Of a stretch of 36,984 bases of DNA, positions 28,782 through 35,968 are shown one piece after another (within the stretch, counting starts at the first letter, position 1; every line of letters starts with the position of its first letter). Position numbers and translations under genes: made by a program. Source of the stretch: Actinomyces ruminis (GTDB lineage: Bacteria > Actinomycetota > Actinomycetes > Actinomycetales > Actinomycetaceae); the NCBI RefSeq assembly GCF_002154335.2, contig NZ_MTPX02000033.1, positions 1-36,984 on the forward strand. The letters run 5' to 3'. The notes below the pieces were generated by a model. The model did not search any database, was not told the origin of the DNA, and saw only the letters and a list, made by a program, of their open reading frames with translations.

Positions 28782-28822
28782 GGCGGCCGGGTGTGGCGGC
28801 AGGCGCTCGGTGGTGTCATGGA

Positions 28823-28927
28823 ATGCACCACTTTGGGATTTGCTGCCGCCGGCTTCGCCAACTGCGCACGCGGAATCATGCGGTTTGTCGGCTCCGGAAT
28901 GCGGTTGGCACTTGGAAAGTGGTGCAT
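28823..28927. repeat. 12-bp inverted repeat bounding a ~105-bp intergenic element
   Basis: ATGCACCACTTT (28823-28834) and AAAGTGGTGCAT (28916-28927) are perfect inverted copies 81 nt apart, between the OmpA-like gene and tmk. Inside, GGAATCATGCGGTTTG and GGAATGCGGTTGG form an imperfect direct repeat. The layout resembles a small mobile element with terminal inverted repeats, but no target-site duplication is seen. It could instead be a large cruciform or regulatory element. Confidence 0.55.
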
Positions 28928-28987
28928 CTGGTGACATGGGCGGGTTCGGTGAGCGGGGAGCCGCCCCGGCCCGGCGTGGTGTCCGGC

Positions 28988-28993
28988 TACGCT
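28988..28993 (+). promoter_or_regulatory. Putative -10 box (TACGCT) for leaderless tmk
   Basis: TACGCT lies 6 nt before the GTG at 29000, with no Shine-Dalgarno sequence near that GTG. This placement supports both a leaderless transcript and the choice of this start. Confidence 0.5.
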
Positions 28994-28999
28994 GATGCC

Positions 29000-29740
29000 G
29001 TGAACTTGTCCGCTTTCGCTCCGGTGCCGCCTGCGCACGCCTATCCCGGCCTGTTCATCTCCTTCGAGGGCGGCGACGGTGTAGGCAAGACCACCCAAAT
29101 CGAGCGTCTGAGCACGCTGTTGGTGGCGGCCCGCATCGCCTACCGGCGCACGCGCGAGCCCGGCGGTACCGAGCTGGGCGGCCAGATCCGTGACCTGCTG
29201 CTGCACGGCGGCCAGGTGAGCCCGCGTGCCGAGGCCCTGTTGTATGCCGCCGATCGTGCCCATCACGTCGCTACCGTGGTGCGCCCGGCGCTTGCACGCG
29301 GCGAGGTGGTGCTTACCGACCGCTACCTGGACTCCTCAATCGCGTACCAGGGCGCTGCCCGTGCCCTGGGGGCGCAGGAGGTACGCGACCTGTCCCTGTG
29401 GGCCACCGAGGGCCTGCTGCCGGACCTGACCATCCTGCTCGACGCCGACACCGCCGTCAGCGGTCGGCGCGCCGGTGCACGCGGGCGGCGGGACCGCCTG
29501 GAGCGGGAGCCGGACGCCTTCCATACCGCGCTGCGCGAGCAGTTCCGGGTGCTGGCGCGCCAGGAGCCCGAACGCATCAAGGTTGTCGACGCCGATCGGC
29601 CCGTGGGGGAAGTGGCCGCGGAGGTGAGCGGGCTCGTCGAGAGCCTTATCGTCGCCCACGGAACGGACGCGCAGTTGAACGCCTTCCGCACCGCCGTCTC
29701 GCGGGCAAGCAGGCCGGCGCTCCACGGGCCTCGCGGCTGA
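29000..29740 (+). CDS. tmk: Thymidylate kinase
   Basis: A 246-residue P-loop kinase that phosphorylates dTMP to dTDP for DNA synthesis. The Walker A is FEGGDGVGKTTQ (residues 22-33). The TMP-binding region REPGGTELGGQIRDLLL, the DRY-type motif LTDRYLDSSIAYQG and the LLPDLTILLD strand are all present. A lid region rich in Arg (RRAGARGRRDRLE) follows, and DAFH matches the family. GTG 29000 was chosen because a TACGCT box lies 6 nt upstream; in-frame GTGs at 28976 and 28979 would only add a few residues. Nearby holB downstream is a common bacterial neighbour of tmk (both serve replication). Confidence 0.95.
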   Translation: MNLSAFAPVPPAHAYPGLFISFEGGDGVGKTTQIERLSTLLVAARIAYRRTREPGGTELGGQIRDLLLHGGQVSPRAEALLYAADRAHHVATVVRPALARGEVVLTDRYLDSSIAYQGAARALGAQEVRDLSLWATEGLLPDLTILLDADTAVSGRRAGARGRRDRLEREPDAFHTALREQFRVLARQEPERIKVVDADRPVGEVAAEVSGLVESLIVAHGTDAQLNAFRTAVSRASRPALHGPRG

Positions 29741-29759
29741 ACACGTCGGCAGTTACCGC

Positions 29760-29765
29760 TAGCCT
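29760..29765 (+). promoter_or_regulatory. Putative -10 box (TAGCCT) for the holB leader ORF
   Basis: TAGCCT lies 6 nt before a GTG at 29772 that opens a 21-codon reading frame running into holB. It is the same spacing as at the other leaderless candidates here. Confidence 0.5.
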
Positions 29766-29771
29766 GGTGCC

Positions 29772-29837
29772 GTGATCCAGTCCGCCTCGACGCCGCCAGC
29801 CGGCGGCTCGTTTTCTCTCCCCCGGATGCGCGCATGA
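29772..29837 (+). CDS. 21-codon leader ORF overlapping holB start (ATGA)
   Basis: GTG 29772 follows a TAGCCT box by 6 nt and opens a frame encoding VIQSASTPPAGGSFSLPRMR plus Ala, then TGA at 29835-29837. That stop overlaps the holB ATG as ATGA. holB itself has no clear Shine-Dalgarno sequence, so ribosomes that start on the leaderless mRNA could finish this short frame and restart on holB. The peptide itself has no recognisable features. The overlap and promoter spacing are seen directly; the coupling is inferred. Confidence 0.45.
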   Translation: MIQSASTPPAGGSFSLPRMRA

Positions 29838-31045
29838 GCGTGTGGGATGACGTCGTCGGACAGGAACGGGTCGTCAACGTATTCCGGGCGGCCGCAGAAG
29901 CCGCCCGCGTGGCCGTCGCAGCCCGCGGGCGTGGTGGTTCCGGCGCCGCCGAGTCGGTCGGGGCCGGTGACGGCTCGGCCATGACCCACGCCTGGTTGGT
30001 GACCGGCCCACCCGGCTCCGGCCGCAGCGTCGCCGCCCGAGCCTTCGCCGCCGCCCTGCAATGCACCGGCGAGGTGCCCGGCTGCGGGGAGTGCAAGGCC
30101 TGCCGCGACGTGCTCAGCGGCGCCCACCCGGACGTGGTGCGCATGGCCACCGAAAAGCTCCTGATCACCATGGACGAGGTCAAGACGCTGATCGGGGAGG
30201 CGCAGCGTCGCCCTTGGACCGGCAGCTGGCGGGTAATCCTGGTGGAGGACGCCGACCGCATGGCCGAGCGCACCACCAACGTGCTGCTGAAGTCGATCGA
30301 GGAGCCGCCGCCGCAGACCGTGTGGATCTTGTGTACGCCCAGCGCCGACGACGTGCTGCCCACCATCCGCTCCCGCTGCCGGCTGGTGACGCTGCGAGTC
30401 CCGCCCGCCGACGCCGTCGCCGAGCTGCTGGTACGCCGGGACGGCGCCGAGCCGGAGCTGGCCACCCGCGCCGCCCGCGCCAGTCAGTCCCACATCGGGC
30501 TCGCCCGTCACCTGGCCACCGACCCCGGTGCCTGGGAACGGCGCCGCCGCCTGCTGCTCGCCCCCATCTCCCTGCGCAGCGTTGGGGATGCGGTGCTGGC
30601 CGCCGCCGACCTGGTGGATGCCGCCGAGACGGAGGCAGCTGAGGCCACCGCGGAGCGGGACGCCGCCGAGAAGGCCGCCCTGCTGCGTGCTCTCGGCCTG
30701 GAGGACGGCGGTCGTGTCCCGCCCTCGCTGCGCGCCCAGGTTCGGCAGTTGGAGGAGGACCAGAAGCGCCGCGCCCGACGTGCCCGCACCGACGTGCTCG
30801 ACCGGGCCATGATCGACCTGCTGTCCTTCTACCGGGACGTGCTCGCGGTGCAGCTCGGCAGTGACGTTGAGCAGGTGAACATCGATCTGTCCGACGTCGT
30901 GGCGCGGGTGGCCGCCTCCACCGGGCCACGGCAGTCGCTGGCGCGCATCGGTGCCATTGAGGAGTGCCGCACCCGGCTGCGCTCCAATGCGGCACCGCTG
31001 CTGGCGGTCGAGGCTCTGATGGTGCGGCTGCGTCCCCAGGCCTAG
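29834..31045 (+). CDS. holB: DNA polymerase III delta' subunit
   Basis: A 403-residue clamp-loader AAA+ protein. It starts MSVWDDVVGQERVV, typical of DnaX/HolB N-termini. The P-loop is VTGPPGSGRSVAA; Arg64 replaces the usual Lys, consistent with delta' subunits, which do not need ATP hydrolysis. A four-cysteine zinc module follows (Cys77, Cys84, Cys87, Cys90 in CTGEVPGCGECKAC). Then come LITMDEVKTLI, VILVEDADRM, NVLLKSIEEPP and the arginine-finger region TIRSRCRLVTLR. The C-terminal half is helical and has a charged, possibly coiled segment (ETEAAEATAERDAAEKAA). It loads the sliding clamp together with delta and tau/gamma. It follows tmk with a short leader ORF between. Confidence 0.93.
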   Translation: MSVWDDVVGQERVVNVFRAAAEAARVAVAARGRGGSGAAESVGAGDGSAMTHAWLVTGPPGSGRSVAARAFAAALQCTGEVPGCGECKACRDVLSGAHPDVVRMATEKLLITMDEVKTLIGEAQRRPWTGSWRVILVEDADRMAERTTNVLLKSIEEPPPQTVWILCTPSADDVLPTIRSRCRLVTLRVPPADAVAELLVRRDGAEPELATRAARASQSHIGLARHLATDPGAWERRRRLLLAPISLRSVGDAVLAAADLVDAAETEAAEATAERDAAEKAALLRALGLEDGGRVPPSLRAQVRQLEEDQKRRARRARTDVLDRAMIDLLSFYRDVLAVQLGSDVEQVNIDLSDVVARVAASTGPRQSLARIGAIEECRTRLRSNAAPLLAVEALMVRLRPQA

Positions 31046-31085
31046 ACGCAGCCGGGAGCGCGAACCGATTCCGCCCGGACTGGTG

Positions 31086-32024
31086 CTAGCGCGGCGCGGC
31101 CGGCTGGGATGCGGCCGTTTCCGTCGGCGTCAGCTCGGTGGCCGCCCAGGAGGACAGCAGCCGCAGCGCCTCCGCGCTCGGGCTGCCCGGCTCCACGCCG
31201 TAAATGAGCATGGTCATTCCGGGGGTGGTCGCCATGGCGGCCGGCTCGTAGCACAGATGAATCTCGCCAACGATCGGGTGGTTCACTACCTTCTCGCTGC
31301 GGCATACGTAGCGGACGTCGTGGCGTGCCCACAGATCGGCGAACTCGCGGCTGCGGGTGCACAACTCGCCGATCAGCGCCTGCAGGCACGAGTCGGTCGG
31401 ATCCTCTCCGGCGCTCAGACGCAGCATCGCCACCAGGTCCTCCGCGCCCGCCTGCCAGTTGGGGAAGAAAGTGTGCGCGCGCGGATCCAGGAAGACGAAA
31501 CGCGCCATATTCGGGTGCTTGGCGGCCACCTCCGGGAGCGGGTCTACGAACATGGGGGAGTACAGCGCTCGCGCCATGGTGTTGGCCGCGACGTAGTCGC
31601 CGGAGCCATTGCGCACCGCGGCCGGCGTGGGCATCGCGTCCAGCAGCCACTGGGTGTCCGGCCGTACGGCGCAGCTCTTGGTGCGCCCACGACGGCGTCG
31701 CATCCGCCCCGTGGGGGCGACGGCGCGGGCGAGGTCGACCAGGTGCTGCCGCTCGGCGTCGTCCAGCAGCAGCGCGGAGGCAAGCGCATCCAGGACCTCC
31801 TCCGAGACTCCGGCCGCATTGCCGCGCTCCAGGCGCGTGTAGTAGTCCACGCTCACCCCGGCGAGCATGGCGACTTCCTCACGGCGCAGCCCCGGTACCC
31901 GGCGGTGCCCGGCGACGACGGGCAGCCCCACCATCTGCGGGGTCACCTTTGCCCTGCGGGTGGTCAGGAAGTCTTTGATCTCGGCCCGGGCGTCGGCGGA
32001 GTCGGGAGGAGACGGCTGGCTCAT
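31086..32024 (-). CDS. Helix-turn-helix regulator with MmyB-like ligand-binding domain
   Basis: A 312-residue regulator. The XRE-type HTH is in the N-terminal third (PGLRREEVAMLAGVSVDYYT, then RLERG, about residues 44-68). The rest is an MmyB-like PAS-type domain, with AMPTPAAVRNGSGDYVAAN, NMARFVFLDPRA and NWQAGAEDLVAMLRL, and VVNHPIVGEIHLCYEP near the end. Many actinobacterial members repress a divergently transcribed oxidoreductase gene and probably bind a fatty-acid-like ligand. Here only the tail of an alcohol dehydrogenase remains in that position. TAGCCT lies 6 nt before the ATG, so the mRNA is probably leaderless, and a palindrome overlaps that box. The gene is convergent with holB (40 bp apart). 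Confidence 0.88.
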   Translation of the reverse strand: MSQPSPPDSADARAEIKDFLTTRRAKVTPQMVGLPVVAGHRRVPGLRREEVAMLAGVSVDYYTRLERGNAAGVSEEVLDALASALLLDDAERQHLVDLARAVAPTGRMRRRRGRTKSCAVRPDTQWLLDAMPTPAAVRNGSGDYVAANTMARALYSPMFVDPLPEVAAKHPNMARFVFLDPRAHTFFPNWQAGAEDLVAMLRLSAGEDPTDSCLQALIGELCTRSREFADLWARHDVRYVCRSEKVVNHPIVGEIHLCYEPAAMATTPGMTMLIYGVEPGSPSAEALRLLSSWAATELTPTETAASQPAAPR

Positions 32025-32030
32025 GGCGAA

Positions 32031-32048
32031 AGGCTATGCGCTGCATAG
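32031..32048 (-). promoter_or_regulatory. -10 box with overlapping palindrome upstream of the MmyB-like regulator
   Basis: On the minus strand TAGCCT (32036-32031) lies 6 nt before the start codon. The palindrome CTATGC-GCT-GCATAG (32034-32048) overlaps its upstream edge. A dimeric regulator bound there would block polymerase, so self-repression by the adjacent gene product is a natural guess. Confidence 0.5.
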
Positions 32049-32173
32049 AAGATATGGGAGGCCCGCCCAGTTCCCGGCAGGCGGGACAAGCGGGGCTCTG
32101 CCAGGCACTGGAAGGTCGTTGGGCGACCTGGTGAACTGGGCTGCGTCCAACACCTCGGCGATTCCCGCCCCCG

Positions 32174-32329
32174 GTGCGGACATACATCGGCCGGCTGCTG
32201 GAACTGGTCGTCACGCGGCAGGCCGATTCCGGCGTCGTCTTCGACCTCGAACTGCCGCTCGTCGAGGTCTCCGAGGTCTACGCCGCCATGGACGAGCGGC
32301 GGGCGACCAAGGTGCTGGTGCGCCCCTGA
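32174..32329 (+). pseudogene. Alcohol dehydrogenase C-terminal remnant
   Basis: A 51-codon frame ending at TGA 32327-32329 reads RTYIGRLLELVVTRQADSG, FDLELPLVEVSEVYAAMDER and RATKVLVRP. This matches the extreme C-terminus of zinc-dependent (medium-chain) alcohol dehydrogenases, where (L)xxxxxxYxAMDxRxAxKVLxRP is typical. The ~300 residues that should precede it, with the zinc and NAD(P) sites, are absent; upstream sequence reaches the regulator promoter within ~125 bp. It is therefore a deletion remnant of the gene usually found divergent from MmyB-like regulators. Confidence 0.7.
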
Positions 32330-32436
32330 CGGGGCTGCCGGGTCACGCTGTGTGCAGGGCGGATGGTCTTTAACAGGTGCGTCGCAATGGGGAGGACTCC
32401 ACCCGTCCAGCACCCGCGCGGGGCGTGGCCGTCTCG

Positions 32437-32442
32437 TAGGCT
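32437..32442 (+). promoter_or_regulatory. Putative -10 box (TAGGCT) for leaderless hydrolase gene
   Basis: TAGGCT lies 6 nt before the GTG at 32449 and no ribosome-binding sequence is present, which supports that GTG as start. Confidence 0.5.
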
Positions 32443-32448
32443 GCATGG

Positions 32449-34073
32449 GTGAACCTGCTCAAGCTACCTGGTCGCCGCACGCTCGCGGCATTGACCGCCG
32501 TGCTCGCTGCCGCTGGTCTGGTGGCGTGCGACAGCCCGCTGCCCAGTTCGGCCCCCGAGCCGTCCCCCGCGTCCCGGGCGACGACGTCGACCGCCACCGT
32601 GCCCGCGGGCCTGGAGGAGTTCTACAGCCAAGACGCCGACTGGTACCCGTGCGCCGACGCGGGGATGGACAAGGTAGACGGCGACGCGAACTACTCCTGC
32701 GCCTACGTCACCGCGCCGCTGGACTACGACGATCCCGATGGGCAGACCATCGAATTGGCCATGAAGCGGCGTGCCGCGACCGGCGACGCTATCGGTACCC
32801 TGTTCATCAACCCGGGCGGCCCCGGCGGTTCGGGGGTTGAACTCGTTGAATCCGCCAAGGGCTATTTCTCCGACGATCTGATTGCCTCCTATGACGTGGT
32901 CGGCTTCGATCCACGCGGGGTCGGCAATTCTACGGCGATCGACTGCTTGACCGACGCCGAGCTGGACGAGGACCGCTCCGGCTCGGAGATTGCGCAGGCC
33001 ACCGCGGACGCGGACGGCGCTGATGGCGACGACGCTGCTGCCGCCCAGAAGGAGATAGCGGAGTACGTCCAGTGGTACGAGGGCAAGTGTGAGGCGAACA
33101 CCGCCGCCGGCCTGCTGGACCACGTCGACACCGTCTCCGCCGCCCGCGATCTGGACATGCTGCGCGCCGTCGTCGGTGAAGAGGTGCTGACTTATCTCGG
33201 CTACTCCTATGGCACCTACCTGGGGGCCACCTACGCCGAACTGTTCCCCGGCAACGTCGGCCGGATGGTGCTGGATGGCGCTATCGAACCGACGCTCAGC
33301 GCCGGCGAGATGACCCTGGGGCAGGCGGCCGGGTTCGAGAGCGCCCTGCGCACCTACGTGGCGGACTGCCAAAGCGGCGACAAGTGCCCGCTGCACGGCG
33401 ACGTCGATGCCGGCGTCGCCCAGATCCAGGACTTCCTCGAGGTCACCAAGGGTGCGCCGATTCCCACCTCCGACCCCGACCGGCCCCTGACCTATTCCCT
33501 GGCCGAGTCGGCGATCCTTGGAATCATGTACCAGTCGGAATCCTGGAGTGTGCTCAGCGAGGGACTGGATCAGGCCATGAACCAGGACGATGGCTCGTTG
33601 CTGCTGCTCATTGCCGACCTGTTCGCCTCCCGGGAGGACGACGGCTCCTACTCCGGCAACGGTGATGAGGCCATTAACGCCATTAACTGTCTGGACTACC
33701 CGGTGTCGGGCGACGCCGACAGCTGGGAGGTGGAGCGCGAGCAGATCCAGGAGGCGTCCCCCACCTTCGGCGCCGACCTGGGCTACTCCGACCTGTACTG
33801 CCAGGCCTGGGGACATGAGTCCACGCGCGAGCGCGCCGCGATCCACGCCACCGGTGCCGCTCCGATCCTGGTGATCGGCACCACCGGCGACCCGGCAACC
33901 CCCTACGCCTGGTCGCAGTCGTTGGCCGAGCAGCTCGACGACGGCCACCTGGTCACCTGGGAGGCAACGGACACACCGCCTACGGACGCGCCGGCGAGTG
34001 CGTGACCACCGCCGTCGACGACTACCTGCTGGCCGGGGTCCTGCCCGAGGAGGGGCTCACCTGCAGCGGCTGA
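32449..34073 (+). CDS. TAP-type alpha/beta hydrolase lipoprotein (tripeptidyl aminopeptidase-like); one 1-bp gap before catalytic His
   Basis: A secreted lipoprotein: signal peptide with lipobox AAGLVAC (Cys27), then the oxyanion-loop motif FINPGGPGGSG, YDVVGFDPRGVG, and the nucleophile elbow YLGYSYGTYLG with Ser253. The C-terminal TAP-like domain has ILVIGTTGDPATPY, carrying the acid residue. Near 33964 one G is missing; as written, the frame ends at 34005 in an unrelated tail (TDTPPTDAPASA). Adding the G restores WEGNGHTAYGRAGECVT, with the catalytic His, and a normal end LPEEGLTCSG at TGA 34071-34073 (541 residues). Family enzymes cut short peptides from the N-terminus outside the cell. 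Without the repair the protein would lack its catalytic His. The stop codon directly abuts that of the convergent asparaginase. Confidence 0.87.
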
Positions 34074-35153
34074 CTATTGGACCGTGAGCTCGCCGGCTAG
34101 GTTTCGGCTCATCCAGGCGCTGAGCTCCGCCCCGCGTAGCCCCTGGGAGGCCAGGAACTGCAGCTTGGCGTAGGTGGCCTCAAGCGTCATGTCACCGCTT
34201 CCCACCGCGCCGGCCGCCGCCAGCCCGTCACCGGCGGCATACCGGCCGAGTGCCACTTCGCCTTGCAGACATTGAGATGAGACCACCACCGCCACACCCC
34301 CCGCCACTGCCTGCGCAATCACGGCGGTCAGTTCCGGCGCCAGATTGCCGACGCCGAAGGCCCGCAGCACCACCGCTACGGGGGGCGGCGTCAGCAGCTG
34401 CTTCAGGCGGGTGACGCTCAACCCGGGAACGGCGTCGACGACGATCACGTCGTGCTCGTCAAAGGGGGCTGGCTGCGTCCAAGCGGCATGGGGCGCGGTT
34501 GCTGTCGCAGTGGCCGCGGTACTGCTCCGCTCGTTCCAGTGCCAGGGGGCTCCGGCCAGGGCCAGCGGCGCGGTGCCGGGGGAGTCGAACCCCTCCAAGC
34601 TCCAGGTAGAGATCTTGGTGGCGCGGTTCCCGGCGAGCAGGCGCCCGCCGAAGAACAGGTGCACGCCGCGGGGCGCCCCCTGGGCCAGGGCCTGCAGGGC
34701 GCCGACGACGTTCGCTGCGGCGTCGGAGCCGGGCGCCCCCAGTGGGAGTTGGGAGCCGGTGACGATAACTGGCTGCTCCAGTTCCGTTAGGGCGTAGGAC
34801 AGGGCGGATGCGGTGTAGGCCATGGTGTCGGTTCCGTGCAGGACCACGAACGCGTCTGCTACATCGGCATAGGCATGCAGGTCATTGACAATCGATTGCC
34901 AGGTTTGTGGCGCCGCCTGCGAAGAATCGAGCAATGGGTGCAGCGTCGTCAGGGACGTGTTTAAAACCTGTACGGCAGCGCAGTCCGGGGCTACCCGCTC
35001 GCCGTTGCGCGGGGGTACCGGCACGTGCTTCGGGGCGGGCAATGCCGTGAGCAGATCGTTCAGCCAGGCTTCCAAGTCGGCGCCTGGTCGCAGCCCGTGG
35101 GGGGAGTCGACCATGCCAATGGTTCCACCGGCGTAGGTGAAGTGAAGGTGCAT
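34074..35153 (-). CDS. L-asparaginase family protein with Ala at the usual nucleophile position
   Basis: A 359-residue type I/II asparaginase fold. Family motifs: YAGGTIGMVDS near the N-terminus, LHGTDTMAYTASAL (Thr108, Asp109), VTGSQLPLG, FFGGRLLAGNRATK (Lys180) and LRAFGVGNLAP. In characterised enzymes the first motif is (Y/A)TGGTI and its first Thr is the nucleophile; here that position is Ala8 (codon GCC). The second triad (Thr108, Asp109, Lys180) is complete. The protein may use another residue, act on another substrate, or be inactive. No signal peptide is seen, so it is cytoplasmic. TAGGCT lies 6 nt before the ATG (35165-35160), indicating a leaderless mRNA. Its last codon directly touches the convergent hydrolase stop. 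Confidence 0.85.
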   Translation of the reverse strand: MHLHFTYAGGTIGMVDSPHGLRPGADLEAWLNDLLTALPAPKHVPVPPRNGERVAPDCAAVQVLNTSLTTLHPLLDSSQAAPQTWQSIVNDLHAYADVADAFVVLHGTDTMAYTASALSYALTELEQPVIVTGSQLPLGAPGSDAAANVVGALQALAQGAPRGVHLFFGGRLLAGNRATKISTWSLEGFDSPGTAPLALAGAPWHWNERSSTAATATATAPHAAWTQPAPFDEHDVIVVDAVPGLSVTRLKQLLTPPPVAVVLRAFGVGNLAPELTAVIAQAVAGGVAVVVSSQCLQGEVALGRYAAGDGLAAAGAVGSGDMTLEATYAKLQFLASQGLRGAELSAWMSRNLAGELTVQ

Positions 35154-35159
35154 ATGGCC

Positions 35160-35165
35160 AGCCTA
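35160..35165 (-). promoter_or_regulatory. Putative -10 box (TAGGCT) for leaderless asparaginase gene
   Basis: On the minus strand TAGGCT ends 6 nt before the ATG at 35153, and no Shine-Dalgarno sequence is present. Confidence 0.5.
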
Positions 35166-35217
35166 CGCAGACGATGCGGTTGTGCTGTAAACCACCTGGC
35201 GCGATTGGGGTACTGGA

Positions 35218-35247
35218 TTGCGTGGCCACGCCGACAGGCGGTAGCCT
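35218..35247 (+). promoter_or_regulatory. Putative promoter of tRNA-Thr
   Basis: TTGCGT (35218-35223) and TAGCCT (35242-35247) are separated by 18 nt, giving a transcription start about 16 nt before the mature tRNA. A 14-bp perfect palindrome GCCGCTTAAGCGGC (35255-35268) lies between the -10 box and the tRNA and would form a hairpin in the 5' leader or DNA. Confidence 0.55.
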
Positions 35248-35270
35248 GCGTTCCGCCGCTTAAGCGGCAG

Positions 35271-35346
35271 GCCACCTTAGCTCAGTCGGCAGAGCGATTC
35301 ACTCGTAATGAATAGGTCGTGGGTTCGATTCCCACAGGTGGCTCCA
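35271..35346 (+). tRNA. tRNA-Thr (anticodon CGT)
   Basis: The 7-bp acceptor stem GCCACCT/AGGTGGC (35271-35277 with 35336-35342) closes a full cloverleaf. The D arm is GCTC-AGTCGGCA-GAGC. The anticodon stem ATTCA/TGAAT holds loop CTCGTAA with anticodon CGT at 35304-35306, which reads ACG (Thr). The T arm is GTGGG-TTCGATT-CCCAC. The discriminator base is T35343, followed by genome-encoded CCA (35344-35346). Confidence 0.96.
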
Positions 35347-35348
35347 GG

Positions 35349-35367
35349 GGCCCCGCGCGCCGGGGCC
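35349..35367 (+). terminator. GC-rich hairpin after tRNA-Thr
   Basis: GGCCCCG (35349-35355) and CGGGGCC (35361-35367) form a 7-bp stem with a 5-nt loop directly after the tRNA. No U-tract follows, as is common for actinobacterial terminators. Confidence 0.5.
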
Positions 35368-35411
35368 GCACGCACGCTCGGTTGGTCGGCGCGCCGTATT
35401 CGCCAGATTTC

Positions 35412-35441
35412 TTGCTTTAAATGCGCCGATATGCTTATCCT
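35412..35441 (+). promoter_or_regulatory. Putative lsr2 promoter
   Basis: TTGCTT (35412-35417) and TATCCT (35436-35441) are 18 nt apart in a locally A/T-rich stretch. They would give a ~55-nt leader with the strong AAGGAGGA ribosome-binding site of lsr2. Confidence 0.5.
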
Positions 35442-35502
35442 GTTTCACGGGTGATTCCGTAGTAGAGGCGGGACCCGCAAATCTGTGGCAAGGAGGACCA
35501 AT

Positions 35503-35838
35503 ATGGCGCAGAAGACGCAGATTGTTCTAGTTGATGACATCGATGGCTCCGAGGCGACTCAGACCATTACTTTCGCCCTCGACGGTGTCACTTACGAGAT
35601 CGATCTAAACGAGGAGCACGCAGCCGCACTGCGCGAGTCGATCGAGGAGTGGACCATTAAGGCCCGTCGCCGTGGTGGCCGCCGCACGCTTCGTCGTCGC
35701 CCGGCGGCAGGTGTCACGCAGAAGATCCGCGAGTGGGCGCGCGCCAATGGCTACGAGGTTTCCGACCGCGGGCGTATCCCCGCCCCGGTGCGCGAGGCCT
35801 ACATGGCGGCCAACAACCCGAGCAACAACAACGCCTGA
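35503..35838 (+). CDS. lsr2: Lsr2 nucleoid-associated protein (H-NS-like)
   Basis: A 111-residue histone-like protein found in actinobacteria that bridges DNA, prefers A/T-rich regions and silences acquired genes. The start is [18 protein letters not shown], 6 nt after AGGAGGA (35491-35497). The N-terminal dimerisation domain has [14 protein letters not shown] and [16 protein letters not shown]. After a basic linker the DNA-binding domain shows [19 protein letters not shown], with the RGR AT-hook-like motif. It lies between the tRNA and gpmA and is followed by a strong hairpin, so it is probably transcribed alone. It could silence low-GC segments in this window such as the CPBP gene and the region upstream of the pilus operon. 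Confidence 0.96.
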   Translation: MAQKTQIVLVDDIDGSEATQTITFALDGVTYEIDLNEEHAAALRESIEEWTIKARRRGGRRTLRRRPAAGVTQKIREWARANGYEVSDRGRIPAPVREAYMAANNPSNNNA

Positions 35839-35900
35839 GCCGCGTCGCGTCGGGCGTCAATGCCCCGCGCCGCCGCGTGTATTGCACGCTCCGGTTACTG

Positions 35901-35935
35901 CCAGGCCCCGAGTCCTTTTAGGACTCGGGGCCTGG
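35901..35935. terminator. Strong 15-bp hairpin after lsr2
   Basis: CCAGGCCCCGAGTCC (35901-35915) and GGACTCGGGGCCTGG (35921-35935) are perfect inverted copies around a TTTTA loop. It ends lsr2 transcription most likely, although no U-tract follows. It lies just before the gpmA promoter region. Confidence 0.85.
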
Positions 35936-35968
35936 TGGCATCTGCTTGGGCCTGGCACAATGGTCCGC

